Assembly: GCF_001591385.1 (NCBI RefSeq)
Contig: NZ_BCUU01000012.1
Span: 1-64,000 of the forward strand
Direction: 5' to 3'
Origin: Variovorax soli NBRC 106424
GTDB lineage: Bacteria; Pseudomonadota; Gammaproteobacteria; Burkholderiales; Burkholderiaceae_C
DNA length: 64,000 nucleotides
The number at the start of each line of letters is the position of its first letter. Position 1 is the stretch's first letter. A program made the position numbers and the translations under genes. Shown here piece by piece: positions 29,776 to 38,944 of the stretch. A model generated the notes under the pieces. The model was not told the origin of the DNA. It made no database searches and was given only the letters and a program-made list of their open reading frames with translations.

Positions 29776-30336
29776 CTACCCGTGCAGCCGCGAGTCGCGC
29801 GGCAGGTGAGCCATCAGGAACTCCATCTGGTCGGCCAGGATGCGGCGGTTGCGCAGGATGAAGTCTTCCCACAGGCTCGGCACGTACGGGGTGTACAGCA
29901 GCGACATGCCCGCCTGCTCCGGCGTGCGGCTGCTCTTGCGGTGGTTGCAGGCGCGGCAGGCCGTGACCACGTTCATCCAGGTGTCCTGCCCGTTCTGGGC
30001 AAAGGGCCGGATGTGCTCCCGCGTCAGGTCCTCGTCATGGAAGTGGCCGCCGCAGTAGGCGCAGATGTTGCGGTCGCGCGCGAAGAGCTTGCTGTTGGTC
30101 AGGCCCGGGCGCTGCGTGAAGGGGTTGATCTTGGGCACGCCCTTGGTGCCGATGATGCTGTTGACGGCAATCTGCGACTGCTGGCCCGTGATGGCGTTGG
30201 TGCCGCCGCGAAACAGCGCCACCTGGGCACCGACTTCCCAGCGCACTTCATCCGCCGCGTAGTGGGTGACCGCCTGCTCCAGCGATATCCACGATTGCGG
30301 CAGCCCTTGGGCCGACAGCTTCAAGACCTTCACCAC
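29776..30336 (-). CDS. HNH endonuclease family protein, 186 aa
   Basis: The C-terminal half contains a beta-beta-alpha-metal HNH nuclease core: CAYCGGHFHDEDLTREHIRPFAQNG, then NVVTACRACNHRK. There are two CxxC zinc pairs and the HNH-type His/Asn residues. An N-terminal ~80 residue region precedes it. Such free-standing HNH proteins are chromosomal, common in proteobacteria and of unproven function; no intein or restriction partner is here. The start is one of two consecutive GTG codons (30336/30333) behind AGGAGG. It is divergent from ribF, and the gap carries a perfect FNR-type palindrome. Confidence 0.88.
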   Translation of the reverse strand: MVKVLKLSAQGLPQSWISLEQAVTHYAADEVRWEVGAQVALFRGGTNAITGQQSQIAVNSIIGTKGVPKINPFTQRPGLTNSKLFARDRNICAYCGGHFHDEDLTREHIRPFAQNGQDTWMNVVTACRACNHRKSSRTPEQAGMSLLYTPYVPSLWEDFILRNRRILADQMEFLMAHLPRDSRLHG

Positions 30337-30370
30337 CTACGCCTCCTCGTTTCAAAACAGGAACGGGCAA

Positions 30371-30400
30371 TTGATTCCGATCAACGCGTCACAATATATA
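30371..30400 (+). promoter_or_regulatory. ribF promoter with embedded perfect FNR-type palindrome
   Basis: TTGATT (30371-30376) and TATATA (30395-30400) are spaced by 18 bp, a good sigma70 promoter. TTGAT-TCCG-ATCAA (30371-30384) is an exact FNR consensus overlapping the -35 box, a position that would favour repression of ribF. It could also serve the divergent HNH gene. Confidence 0.6.
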
Positions 30401-30473
30401 CCGCTTTCATGACAAATAGCCTGCTGGGGGCCATTGGCCGGGCGCAGCGTGCTATCAAAAAGATACTCGACTC

Positions 30474-31499
30474 ATGCAGATCTTCCGTGGTTTCCGTCAT
30501 CCCGGCGTGGCGCGGGCCTGTGCCCTGACCATCGGCAATTTCGACGGGGTGCACCGGGGCCACCAGGCGATGCTGGCCCTGCTGACCACCGAAGCCCGGC
30601 ACCGCGGCGTGCCCAGCTGCGTCCTGACCTTCGAGCCGCATCCGCGCGACTATTTCGCGCAGGTGGCGCGCAAGCCCGAGCTGGCCCCCGCGCGCATCGG
30701 CACCCTGCGCGACAAGCTCAGCGAGCTGGCCGCCTGCGGCGTCGACCAGACAGTGGTGCTGCCCTTCGACGCCCGGCTGGCCAGCCGGACGCCCGACGAG
30801 TTCATCGAGCAGGTGCTGATCGAGGGCCTGGGCGCCCGCTACGTCCTGGTGGGCGACGACTTCCGCTTTGGCGCCAAGCGGGCCGGCGACTACGCCATGC
30901 TCGACGCCGCCGGGGCTGCACGCGGCTTCGACGTGGCGCGCATGATGAGCTACGAGGTGCACGGCCAGCGCGTGTCCAGCTCCGCCGTGCGGGAGGCGCT
31001 GGCCGCCGGCGACATGGCCCACGCCCAGAACCTGCTGGGCCGGCCCTACGCCATCTCGGGCCATGTGGTGCACGGGCGCAAGCTGGGCCGCGGACTGGGC
31101 GCCTCCGAGCCCGGGCGCGACGACGGTTTTCGCACGCTCAACCTGCGCTTCAAGCACTGGAAGCCGGCCGCCAGCGGCATCTTCGCGGTGCTGGTGCATG
31201 GGCTGCACGAAACGCCCTTGCCGGGCGTGGCCAACCTGGGCGTGCGCCCGTCCCTGGACGCCAATGACGTCAACGGCGGGCGCGTGCTGCTGGAAACGCA
31301 TTGCCTCGAATGGCCGTCCCACCTGGGCGCCGAAGGGGCCTACGGTAAAATCGTGCGCGTGGAACTCCTGCACAAACTGCACGACGAGCTGCGCTACAAC
31401 AGCCTCGAGGCCCTGACGGCGGGTATCGCCAAGGACCGGGACGACGCACGTGCGTTCTTCGGTTCCACCCATCGGCAGACCACGCGCGACCGAATTTGA
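30474..31499 (+). CDS. ribF: Bifunctional riboflavin kinase/FAD synthetase, 341 aa
   Basis: Makes FMN from riboflavin, then FAD. The N-terminal adenylyltransferase domain has GNFDGVHRGHQAML and the later SSSAVREAL motif. The C-terminal riboflavin-kinase domain starts about residue 190 (GRPYAISGHVVHGRKLGRGLG) and includes ANLGVRPSL. Length slightly exceeds the usual ~310 residues. The ATG at 30474 is in the family position. It is followed by ileS and lspA in the conserved order ribF-ileS-lspA, after a 199-bp gap that contains a GCGGAAG/CTTCCGC hairpin (31503-31527) and no gene. Confidence 0.96.
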   Translation: MQIFRGFRHPGVARACALTIGNFDGVHRGHQAMLALLTTEARHRGVPSCVLTFEPHPRDYFAQVARKPELAPARIGTLRDKLSELAACGVDQTVVLPFDARLASRTPDEFIEQVLIEGLGARYVLVGDDFRFGAKRAGDYAMLDAAGAARGFDVARMMSYEVHGQRVSSSAVREALAAGDMAHAQNLLGRPYAISGHVVHGRKLGRGLGASEPGRDDGFRTLNLRFKHWKPAASGIFAVLVHGLHETPLPGVANLGVRPSLDANDVNGGRVLLETHCLEWPSHLGAEGAYGKIVRVELLHKLHDELRYNSLEALTAGIAKDRDDARAFFGSTHRQTTRDRI

Positions 31500-31698
31500 G
31501 CGGCGGAAGGTCTTACTTCGCTTCCGCAGGGCCTGAATTTCAACGCCCAAGCTGCTGCCAAGAATCTTTCCGCCTGTCCCGCCCAGACGACGAGGACGCC
31601 CGCCGGCATCGGCCGCGTCCTTCATCAAGAACCATTGAATGAAGACGCCGCAGGGCGGCGCCTTCCCCCGGACACCTCGGAATTCCTACGGACACACC

Positions 31699-34575
31699 AT
31701 GGCTGACACCCCCACCGACAGCGCTGCCGCCACCGACTACCGCGCCACGCTGAACCTGCCCGACACGCCCTTCCCCATGCGTGGCGACCTGCCCAAGCGC
31801 GAGCCGGGCTGGGTCAAGGAATGGAACCACGAAGGTCGCTACCAGCGCCTGCGCGACGCCCGCCACGGCGCGCCGAAGTTCATCCTGCACGACGGCCCGC
31901 CCTACGCCAACGGCCAGATCCACATGGGCCACGCGGTGAACAAGATCCTGAAGGACATGATCACCAAGGCGCGCCAGCTCGAAGGCTACGACGCGCTGTA
32001 CGTGCCCGGCTGGGACTGCCACGGCCTGCCGATCGAGAACGCCATCGAGAAGAAGCACGGCCGCAACCTCAGCCGCGACGAGATGCAGGCCAAGAGCCGC
32101 GCCTACGCCACCGAGCAGATCGCACAGCAGATGACCGACTTCCAGCGCCTGGGCGTGCTGGGCGAGTGGACGCATCCGTACAAGACCATGGACTACGCCA
32201 ACGAGGCCGGCGAGATCCGCGCCTTCAAGCGGGTGATCGAGCGCGGCTTCGTGTACCGCGGCCTCAAGCCGGTGTACTGGTGCTTCGACTGCGGCTCCTC
32301 GCTGGCCGAGTTCGAGATCGAATACCAGGACAAGAAGAGCCAGACGCTCGACGTCGCGTTCAAGGCGCACGACCCGGCCAGGCTCGCCGCCGCCTTCGGC
32401 CTGCCCAAGCTCGAGAAAGACGCCTTCATCGTCATCTGGACCACCACCGCCTGGACCATCCCGGCCAACCAGGCGCTCAACCTGAACCCGGAGCTGGATT
32501 ACTCGCTGGTCGACACCGAGCGGGGCCTGCTGGTGCTGGCCGCCTCGCTGGTCGAGATGTGCATGAACCGCTACGCGCTGGACGGCAAGGTGCTGGCCAC
32601 GGTCAAGGGTGAGAAGCTCGGCGGCCTGGAGTTCGAGCATCCGCTGTACGACGTGAAGAGCGAGGACGGCACCCACGGCTACCGGCGCCTGTCCCCGGTG
32701 TACCTGGCCGACTACGCCACCGCCACCGACGGCACCGGTATCGTGCACTCGTCGCCGGCCTACGGCGTGGACGACTTCAACTCCTGCATCTCGCACGGCG
32801 TGAAGTACGAGGACATCCTGAACCCGGTCCAGGGCAACGGCAGCTACGCGCCCGACTTTCCGCTCTTCGGCGGCCAGAACATCTGGAAGGCCGTGCCGGT
32901 CATCATCGGCGCGCTGCGCGATGCCAACCGCCTGCTGACGACCGAAGTCATCACGCACAGCTACCCGCACTGCTGGCGCCACAAGTCGCCGGTGATCTAC
33001 CGCGCGGCTGCGCAGTGGTTCATCCGCATGGACGAGGGCGAAGGCGTGTTCACCAAGGACAAGGCCGGCAAGACGCTGCGCCAGATGGCGCTGGACGCCA
33101 TCGAGCAGACCAGCTTCTACCCCGAGAACGGCAAGGCCCGGCTGCACGACATGATCGCCAACCGGCCCGACTGGTGCATCTCGCGCCAGCGCAGCTGGGG
33201 CGTGCCGATCCCCTTCTTCCTGCACAAGGATTCGGGCGAGCTGCACCCGCGCACCATGGAGATCCTCGACCAGGCGGCAGACATCGTCGAAAAGGGCGGC
33301 ATCGAGGCCTGGAGCCGCGTCACGACCGAGGAGATTCTCGGCGCGCAAGACGCGCCGAGCTACACCAAGAGCACCGACATCCTGGAGGTGTGGTTCGACT
33401 CCGGCTCCACCTTCCAGCACGTGCTGCGCGGCACGCATGCGCCCCAATTCCATGAAAGCGGCCCCGAGGCCGACCTGTACCTGGAAGGCCACGACCAGCA
33501 CCGCGGCTGGTTCCACTCGTCGCTGCTGCTGGCCTGCGCGCTGTACGGCCGTGCGCCGTACAAGGGTCTGCTGACGCACGGCTTCACCGTCGACAGCCAG
33601 GGCCGCAAGATGAGCAAGTCGCTGGGCAATGGCATCGACCCGCAAGAGGTCAGCAAGAAGCTGGGCGCCGAGATCATCCGCCTGTGGGTGGCGGCCAGCG
33701 ACTACTCCGGCGACATCGCCGGTGACGACAAGATCCTGGCCCGCGTGGTGGATGCGTACCGCCGCATCCGCAACACGCTGCGCTTCCTGATGGCCAACAC
33801 CAGCGACTTCGACATCGAGAAGGACCTGGTGCCGCTGGACGAGATGCTGGAGATCGACCGCTTCGCGCTCAGCCGCGCGGCCCAGTTCCAGGCCGAGATC
33901 CTGGCGCACTACAAGGTCTACGAGTTCCACCCCGTGGTGGCCAAGCTGCAGGTCTACTGCAGCGAAGACCTCGGCGCCTTCTACCTCGACGTGCTCAAGG
34001 ACCGCCTCTACACCACGGCCGCCAACTCCAAGGCGCGGCGCAGCGCGCAGACGGCCCTGTGGCACATCACCCAGGCCATGCTGCGCTGGATGGCTCCCTT
34101 CCTCAGCTTCACCGCGGAAGAGGCCTGGGCCATCGTGGCTGCCGATGCCGACAAGGGCCAGTCGATCTTCACGCAGACCTACCTCGACCTGGGCGAGCCG
34201 GACGAGGCGCTGCTGACCAAGTGGTCGCGCATCCGCGAAGTGCGCGACGCGGTCAACAAGGAGATCGAGAACGTTCGCACCGAAGGCAAGGTCGGCTCAT
34301 CGCTGCAGGCCAACGTGCGGCTGGCGGCCAACGAGCAGGACCACGCCCTGCTCGCCAGCCTCGGCGACGACCTGAAGTTCGTGCTGATCACCTCGGCGGT
34401 CGAACTGCTGGCAGGCGCCGAGCTGGCCGTGCAGGTGGTGCCGAGCACGGCCCTGAAGTGCGAGCGCTGCTGGCACTGGCGCGCCGACGTGGGCCACGAC
34501 GTGGACCACCCCACCCTGTGCGGCCGCTGCACCAGCAACCTGTGGGGCGCGGGCGAACAGCGCCAAGTCGCATGA
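31699..34575 (+). CDS. ileS: Isoleucyl-tRNA synthetase (IleRS), 958 aa
   Basis: Class I synthetase charging tRNA-Ile. HIGH is HMGH at 75-78 ([18 protein letters not shown]). KMSKS lies at 637-641 ([14 protein letters not shown]). The CP1 editing domain contains [14 protein letters not shown], and the C-terminal zinc finger has Cys921/Cys924 and Cys941/Cys944. The presence of this zinc finger and the size indicate the bacterial (IleS1) type. The ATG at 31699 (MADTPTDS) is preferred over an upstream in-frame ATG at 31639. Its TGA overlaps the lspA ATG. Confidence 0.98.
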   Translation: MADTPTDSAAATDYRATLNLPDTPFPMRGDLPKREPGWVKEWNHEGRYQRLRDARHGAPKFILHDGPPYANGQIHMGHAVNKILKDMITKARQLEGYDALYVPGWDCHGLPIENAIEKKHGRNLSRDEMQAKSRAYATEQIAQQMTDFQRLGVLGEWTHPYKTMDYANEAGEIRAFKRVIERGFVYRGLKPVYWCFDCGSSLAEFEIEYQDKKSQTLDVAFKAHDPARLAAAFGLPKLEKDAFIVIWTTTAWTIPANQALNLNPELDYSLVDTERGLLVLAASLVEMCMNRYALDGKVLATVKGEKLGGLEFEHPLYDVKSEDGTHGYRRLSPVYLADYATATDGTGIVHSSPAYGVDDFNSCISHGVKYEDILNPVQGNGSYAPDFPLFGGQNIWKAVPVIIGALRDANRLLTTEVITHSYPHCWRHKSPVIYRAAAQWFIRMDEGEGVFTKDKAGKTLRQMALDAIEQTSFYPENGKARLHDMIANRPDWCISRQRSWGVPIPFFLHKDSGELHPRTMEILDQAADIVEKGGIEAWSRVTTEEILGAQDAPSYTKSTDILEVWFDSGSTFQHVLRGTHAPQFHESGPEADLYLEGHDQHRGWFHSSLLLACALYGRAPYKGLLTHGFTVDSQGRKMSKSLGNGIDPQEVSKKLGAEIIRLWVAASDYSGDIAGDDKILARVVDAYRRIRNTLRFLMANTSDFDIEKDLVPLDEMLEIDRFALSRAAQFQAEILAHYKVYEFHPVVAKLQVYCSEDLGAFYLDVLKDRLYTTAANSKARRSAQTALWHITQAMLRWMAPFLSFTAEEAWAIVAADADKGQSIFTQTYLDLGEPDEALLTKWSRIREVRDAVNKEIENVRTEGKVGSSLQANVRLAANEQDHALLASLGDDLKFVLITSAVELLAGAELAVQVVPSTALKCERCWHWRADVGHDVDHPTLCGRCTSNLWGAGEQRQVA

Positions 34576-35084
34576 TGTCGAGCGCTCCTCCCGTGGCCGG
34601 CGGCACCCGGCCCGCCATCTGGCCCTGGCTGCTGGCCGCGCTGCTCATCGTGGTGGCCGACCAGTTCACCAAGGCGGTGATCCTGGCGAACTACCGCTAC
34701 GCCGACCAGACGGTGGTCACCAGCTTCTTCAACATCGTGCGGGCGCACAACACCGGCGCTGCCTTTTCCTTCCTGGCCGACGCGGACGGCTGGCAGCGCT
34801 GGGCGTTCACCGGCATCGGCGTGGCGGCCGCAGTGTTCATCACCTGGATGCTCAAGTCCCACGCCGGCCAGACGCTGTTCTCGCTGTCCATGACGCTGAT
34901 CCTGGGCGGCGCCATCGGCAACGTGATCGACCGGATGATGCACGGCTACGTGGTCGACTTCCTGGACTTCCACTGGGCCGGCCGGCACTTCCCCGCATTC
35001 AACCTGGCCGACAGCGCCATCACGCTGGGCGCGGTCCTGCTCGTGCTGGACGAGCTGCGCCGCATGCGCAAGCCGCAACCGTAG
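34572..35084 (+). CDS. lspA: Lipoprotein signal peptidase (SPase II), 170 aa
   Basis: Inner-membrane aspartyl protease that removes prolipoprotein signal peptides. Four hydrophobic segments are visible. The catalytic aspartates are Asp120 in GNVIDRM and Asp147 in [15 protein letters not shown] is the usual N-terminal motif. The start ATG overlaps the ileS stop as ATGA (34572-34575), with a second ATG directly after it. Translational coupling to ileS is the usual arrangement. Confidence 0.96.
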   Translation: MMSSAPPVAGGTRPAIWPWLLAALLIVVADQFTKAVILANYRYADQTVVTSFFNIVRAHNTGAAFSFLADADGWQRWAFTGIGVAAAVFITWMLKSHAGQTLFSLSMTLILGGAIGNVIDRMMHGYVVDFLDFHWAGRHFPAFNLADSAITLGAVLLVLDELRRMRKPQP

Positions 35085-35135
35085 CCGGCGCGCCACGCGC
35101 GGGGCCGGGGCCCGCGCGTATAGTTGCCCGGATCC

Positions 35136-36794
35136 ATGAAACATCTCTTGAACTTGCTGGCAGCGATCGCGCTGCTGGTATGGGGGACCCATCTCGTCAG
35201 AACCGGCGTCATGGGGGTGTTCGGTGCAGACCTGCGCGAGTTCCTTGCCCGCAGCATGCGCAATCGCTTCGCGGCGGCGCTGTCGGGCATCGGGGTCACG
35301 GCGCTGGTGCAGTCGAGTACCGCCACCTCGCTCATGACCTCGTCCTTCGTCGGCCAGGGCCTGGTGGCGCTGCCGGCCGCGCTGGCCGTGATGCGGGGCG
35401 CGGACATCGGCACCGCGCTGATGTCGGTGCTGTTCTCCGTCGACCTGTCCTGGCTGTCGCCGCTGTTCATCTTCATCGGCGTGGTGCTGTACATCTCGCG
35501 CCAGGCGACGCCCGCCGGGCGCTTCGGGCGCATCCTCATCGGGCTGGGCCTGATGCTGCTGGCGCTGCAGATGGTGGTCGAGGCCACGGGTCCGCTGTTC
35601 GAAGCGCCACCGGTGCGCGCACTGCTGGCATCGCTGACCAGCGACGTGCTGCTGGAGATCACGCTGGGCGCGGCACTGGCCGTACTGGCCTACTCCAGCC
35701 TGGCCGTGGTGCTGCTGGTGGCCGCCATGGCCAGCTCGAACGTGGTGCCGCTCGATGTGGCGCTGGGCCTGGTCCTCGGCGCCAATTTGGGCAGCGGGCT
35801 GCTGGCGGTGCTCACCACGGCGAAGTCGGCGGCGGCGGTGCGCCAGGTCACGATGGGCAATCTGGTGTTCAAGGTGCTGGGCGTCGCCATGGCGGCGCCT
35901 TTTGTCGGCCTCTGGCTGCAGTACATGCGCCCGCACCTGGTTGCGCCGCAGCTGGTGGTCATGTTCCACCTGGCGCTCAATGTGGCGATGAGTCTGCTGT
36001 TCATCGGGCTGACCGACTGGGTGGCCAAGGCCATGACCCGGCTGCTGCCCGAGCCGCCGCTGCCGCCCTCGAGCCGCCGCCCGCAGCATCTGGACCCCTC
36101 CGCCCTTTCCACGCCGAGCCTGGCAATTTCCAACGCCGCGCGCGAAGCCATGCACCAGGCCGACCTGGTGGAGAGCATGCTGATCGGCATGCTGGACGTG
36201 ATCCGGCGCAACGACCTGCGCCTGGCGGCCGAGTTGCGAAAGATGGACGACGACGTCGACCGCCTCTACTCGGACATCAAGTACTACCTGACCAAGATCT
36301 CGCGCGAGGCCTTGGGCGAGTCGGAAAGCCGGCGCTGGACCGACATCATCAGCTTCACCATCAACATGGAGCAGATCGGCGACATCATCGAGCGCGTGAT
36401 CATCGACATCGAGGACAAGAAGATCCGCCTACACCGCAATTTCTCCGAAGCGGGCATGAACGAGATTGTCGAGCTGCACGAGCGGCTGGTGGCCAACCTG
36501 CGGCTGGGCATGAGCGTGTTCCTCAACGGCAACCTGCACGACGCGCAGCGTCTGCTGGAAGAGAAGGTGCGCTTTCGCGAACTGGAGCACCACTACGCGA
36601 GCACGCACCTGGTGCGGCTGTCGGAGCAGACCGCCTCGAGCATCGAGACCAGTTCTCTGCACATCGACCTGATCAGCGACCTCAAGCGGATCAACTCGCA
36701 CATCTGCTCGATCGCCTACCCCATCCTGGATTCGGCCGGCGCGCTGGCACCCAGCCGCCTGCGCGCCTCGCGGCTGGGCGAACTGGGTTCGTAG
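35136..36794 (+). CDS. Na/Pi-cotransporter family protein with C-terminal PhoU-like domain, 552 aa
   Basis: An N-terminal membrane domain (~residues 1-310) with the PNaS-family repeat: GIGVTALVQSSTATSLM near 51-67 and a second degenerate copy LGLVLGANLGSGLLAVLTT. It is followed by a cytoplasmic helical PhoU-like domain (~340-552: REAMHQADLVESMLIGMLDVI). This is the YjbB-type layout, which in E. coli exports phosphate. The ATG at 35136 is used; a TTG four codons upstream is possible. It follows lspA by 51 bp but is probably separate. The short GC-rich inverted stretch 35085-35118 may form a hairpin. Confidence 0.9.
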   Translation: MKHLLNLLAAIALLVWGTHLVRTGVMGVFGADLREFLARSMRNRFAAALSGIGVTALVQSSTATSLMTSSFVGQGLVALPAALAVMRGADIGTALMSVLFSVDLSWLSPLFIFIGVVLYISRQATPAGRFGRILIGLGLMLLALQMVVEATGPLFEAPPVRALLASLTSDVLLEITLGAALAVLAYSSLAVVLLVAAMASSNVVPLDVALGLVLGANLGSGLLAVLTTAKSAAAVRQVTMGNLVFKVLGVAMAAPFVGLWLQYMRPHLVAPQLVVMFHLALNVAMSLLFIGLTDWVAKAMTRLLPEPPLPPSSRRPQHLDPSALSTPSLAISNAAREAMHQADLVESMLIGMLDVIRRNDLRLAAELRKMDDDVDRLYSDIKYYLTKISREALGESESRRWTDIISFTINMEQIGDIIERVIIDIEDKKIRLHRNFSEAGMNEIVELHERLVANLRLGMSVFLNGNLHDAQRLLEEKVRFRELEHHYASTHLVRLSEQTASSIETSSLHIDLISDLKRINSHICSIAYPILDSAGALAPSRLRASRLGELGS

Positions 36795-36806
36795 GTCGGG
36801 CGGGTT

Positions 36807-37082
36807 TCAGGCGCCGTGCATGCGGCGCTGGAGCAGCAGCTCGTGGTACAGGCACAGCGGCATGGCGATGAAGCCCATGCCGATGCAGTAGATGAGAAGG
36901 CTGGCGAGCGGGAAGTCCGCGCGCGAAAGCGCAGGTACCGAAACGACAACCGCAACCAGCGCAATGAGCGCGATCACGGCCTTCAGCGCCCGTCCGCAAA
37001 ACGCGGCACGCGCATCCAGGGAATTGTCACGCCCCTCTTTTTTGGCGCGCATCGTGGCGCGCTCGTCTCCGTTGTTGTGCAT
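36807..37082 (-). CDS. Small two-helix membrane protein, unknown function, 91 aa
   Basis: A polar, charged N-terminus (~30 residues) is followed by two hydrophobic segments, ALKAVIALIALVAVVVSV and LLIYCIGMGFIAMPLCLY, and a short basic tail. The ATG at 37082 has GGAGAGG just upstream; a second Met at codon 11 is an alternative. I do not recognise a family. It is convergent with the Na/Pi cotransporter gene (12 bp apart), and the 111 bp upstream hold no gene. Confidence 0.7.
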   Translation of the reverse strand: MHNNGDERATMRAKKEGRDNSLDARAAFCGRALKAVIALIALVAVVVSVPALSRADFPLASLLIYCIGMGFIAMPLCLYHELLLQRRMHGA

Positions 37083-37193
37083 GGCCTCTCCGCAGTCATG
37101 GCTAGGCTCCCTGACCGCTTCTTACCATGCGCCTTCGGGAAGCGGCAACCTAGCAGCTTCCCTACGGAGAGTTTTCAGCTCGTGTGGCGATCC

Positions 37194-37433
37194 TCAGTTC
37201 AGGCCGATGGTCGAGGCGCGCCGGCGCAACAGCGTCGCCCGCCCAGGGTCACGCTCGTCCAGTGCATTGGCCGCCACCAGCAGCTTGCCCATCTGCTCCA
37301 CCTCCGTCAGCACCTTGCCCGGCTGCAGCAGCGCATCCAGCAGCGCGGATGCCTCGCGGGCCAGGACGCTCATCGCGGCCTGAAGGCGGCTGGGCAGGGT
37401 AGGGGTGGAAAGGGTCCTTTCGGCGGTCGACAT
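37194..37433 (-). CDS. Conserved small helical protein, unknown function, paralogue A, 79 aa
   Basis: Closely related to the 78-residue product at 38535-38771. Shared core: LL(Q/N)PGK(V/I)L-EVEQM-LLVAANA, then DP-RA-LR-RAS-IGLN to the very C-terminus. It is soluble and mostly alpha-helical, with no signal peptide and no cysteine. The gene is divergent from a LysR gene, with a 27-bp palindrome in between, so it is a candidate target of that regulator. No function is known to me; the exact conservation of the IGLN tail suggests a binding surface. Confidence 0.8.
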   Translation of the reverse strand: MSTAERTLSTPTLPSRLQAAMSVLAREASALLDALLQPGKVLTEVEQMGKLLVAANALDERDPGRATLLRRRASTIGLN

Positions 37434-37505
37434 GACTGACTCCTTGGTGGGTGTGCATCGATCCTAGGGTCCGCACCGATATAAGTACAACGAGTTTTAT
37501 TGCCA

Positions 37506-37532
37506 GATCAATGCAATATTTCTGCATTGATC
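37506..37532. promoter_or_regulatory. 27-bp perfect inverted repeat, probable LysR operator
   Basis: Arms GATCAATGCA and TGCATTGATC (10 bp, no mismatch) flank a 7-bp spacer. The centre lies 28 bp before the LysR ATG and 86 bp before the divergent small gene. Size and placement fit a LysR-type autoregulatory site. Confidence 0.7.
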
Positions 37533-37546
37533 TTGGAGACAAGCCC

Positions 37547-38434
37547 ATGGACATCGGCCTTGCGCGCACCTTTCTCGCCATTGCCGAGACCCGCAGCTTC
37601 CAGCGCGCGGCGGAGCGGCTGCACGTCACGCAGACCGCCATCAGCGCACGCGTGCGGGCACTGGAGGACCAGTTGGGGCGCCCCTTGTTCGTGCGCAACA
37701 AGGCCGGGGCCGTGCTCACCTCTGCCGGCGAACAGTTCATGCCGCATGCGCGCACCCTGGTCCAGGTCTGGGAGCGGGCGCGGCAGCAGGTGGCCGTGCC
37801 AGAAGGCCGGCGGGCGGTGCTGGCACTGGGCTGCGAAACCAGCCTGTGGCATCCGCTGCTGCCGCGCTGGCTGGTGCGCATGCGCGAGCGGGCGCCCGAC
37901 CTGGCACTGCGCTGCACCGTGGGCCCTGCGCGCGAGTTGCTCGACCAGGTGGCCGGCGGCGTGCTGGATGCGGCCATTGCCTATGCGCCGCAACAGCGCC
38001 CGGGCCTGCGCGTCGAACTGCTGATCGAAGAACGGCTGGTCATGGTCAGCACCGATCCGGAAACCCGCGTGCCGCGGGCGGCCGACTACGTGAACGTGGA
38101 TTGGGGCCCGGAGTTCGAGATGCAGCACGGCCTCGCCTTTCCGCAGCTGTCCAATGCGCCGGTACAGACGGGCCTCGGGCCGCTCGGGCTGGAATACGTG
38201 CTGGCGGCCGGCGGCACCGGCTACTTCCGGCTGGAGGTCGCTCGGTCCCACATTGAAGCCGGCCGGCTGCACCGGGTGCCGGATACCCCGGAGTTCCTGT
38301 ATCCGGCCTATGTGGTCTATGCGGCGGGCGCGGAGCCGCCGGCGTTGCACGAAGCCCTCGAGGGCTTGCGCGAGATGGCGGGCAACCTGCCACCGCCGGG
38401 CAGCCTCTCAGCCGGGTATCCGGAAAAAGCCTAG
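37547..38434 (+). CDS. LysR-family transcriptional regulator, 295 aa
   Basis: The N-terminal winged helix-turn-helix (RTFLAIAETRSFQRAAERLHVTQTAISARVRALEDQLGRPLFVR) is canonical. The effector-binding domain follows, with a less usual C-terminal half (DYVNVDWGPEFEMQH) seen in a subgroup of LysR proteins. The ATG at 37547 has GGAGA upstream; the longer frame crosses the palindrome. It is flanked by two paralogous small genes, both transcribed leftward, which makes them its likely targets. Effector unknown. Confidence 0.92.
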   Translation: MDIGLARTFLAIAETRSFQRAAERLHVTQTAISARVRALEDQLGRPLFVRNKAGAVLTSAGEQFMPHARTLVQVWERARQQVAVPEGRRAVLALGCETSLWHPLLPRWLVRMRERAPDLALRCTVGPARELLDQVAGGVLDAAIAYAPQQRPGLRVELLIEERLVMVSTDPETRVPRAADYVNVDWGPEFEMQHGLAFPQLSNAPVQTGLGPLGLEYVLAAGGTGYFRLEVARSHIEAGRLHRVPDTPEFLYPAYVVYAAGAEPPALHEALEGLREMAGNLPPPGSLSAGYPEKA

Positions 38435-38452
38435 GGTGCGCGCGCCGGAAAC

Positions 38453-38466
38453 TTGACGCGGGTCAA
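38453..38466 (+). promoter_or_regulatory. FNR-type palindrome TTGAC-N4-GTCAA downstream of LysR gene
   Basis: TTGACGCGGGTCAA is a perfect TTGAC half-site palindrome. A CAGAAT hexamer starts 37 bp after the start of the box (38490-38495), the same geometry as at oxc. If active it would drive a rightward transcript antisense to the small gene at 38535-38771 and towards the deacetylase gene. Confidence 0.45.
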
Positions 38467-38534
38467 GCGCGACGCGGCGACCCGGCACACAGAATCCGCC
38501 AAGAAAGCGGACTCGTGTGAACAAGAGACAAGCC

Positions 38535-38771
38535 TTAGTTCAGGCCGATGCGCGAAGCGCGCGTGCGCAGCGCTGCGGCGCGCGCCGGATCGGTGGCCTG
38601 CACCGCATTGGCGGCCACCAGCAGGGCACGCATTTGCTCCACTTCGCCCAGGATCTTGCCGGGGTTGAGCAGCGCCCCGATGAGGACGGAGGCTTCGTCG
38701 ACGAAAGTCTTCAGCGCGCCGGTGAAGCCACCGGAAACAGCGGTTGCGGAGGACGGGGTCAGCGTGGACAT
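38535..38771 (-). CDS. Conserved small helical protein, unknown function, paralogue B, 78 aa
   Basis: Paralogue of the 79-residue product at 37194-37433, sharing the PGKILGEVEQMRALLVAANA core and the C-terminal RASRIGLN. The N-terminal 15 residues (Ser/Thr-rich) differ. Conservation of the protein in two copies separated by a LysR gene shows that this frame is the coding one, although a 143-codon open frame runs opposite. It is divergent from the deacetylase gene by 173 bp. Function unknown. Confidence 0.8.
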   Translation of the reverse strand: MSTLTPSSATAVSGGFTGALKTFVDEASVLIGALLNPGKILGEVEQMRALLVAANAVQATDPARAAALRTRASRIGLN

Positions 38772-38944
38772 GGAACGGAACTCCTCGGATGTGGAATCTA
38801 CGGATTGACTCCATTTTATAGGGTTTTCCCGCATTTCAGGGAAAACCCTCGAATTCCGAACTGCTTTCAGCGGGAACCGGCGGTTTCGCACGCCTTCACC
38901 TCCACAGACGGCCAAGCCGACAAACACTTCAACAGGCCGCACGC

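Noticed and set aside
30409-30528. Upstream ATG at 30409 as an alternative short gene before ribF
   Set aside because: Not in frame with ribF, no ribosome site, and it lies just after the predicted promoter; the ribF ATG at 30474 fits the family.
31500-31698. T-box or other riboswitch upstream of ileS
   Set aside because: The 199-bp leader has a simple GCGGAAG/CTTCCGC hairpin but no T-box core, specifier loop or terminator, and T-boxes are not expected in betaproteobacteria.
31540-34065. 841-codon open frame on the minus strand
   Set aside because: It lies wholly opposite ribF-ileS, is rich in His/Val/Gln-type antisense composition, and has no ribosome site. It is a product of high GC at third positions.
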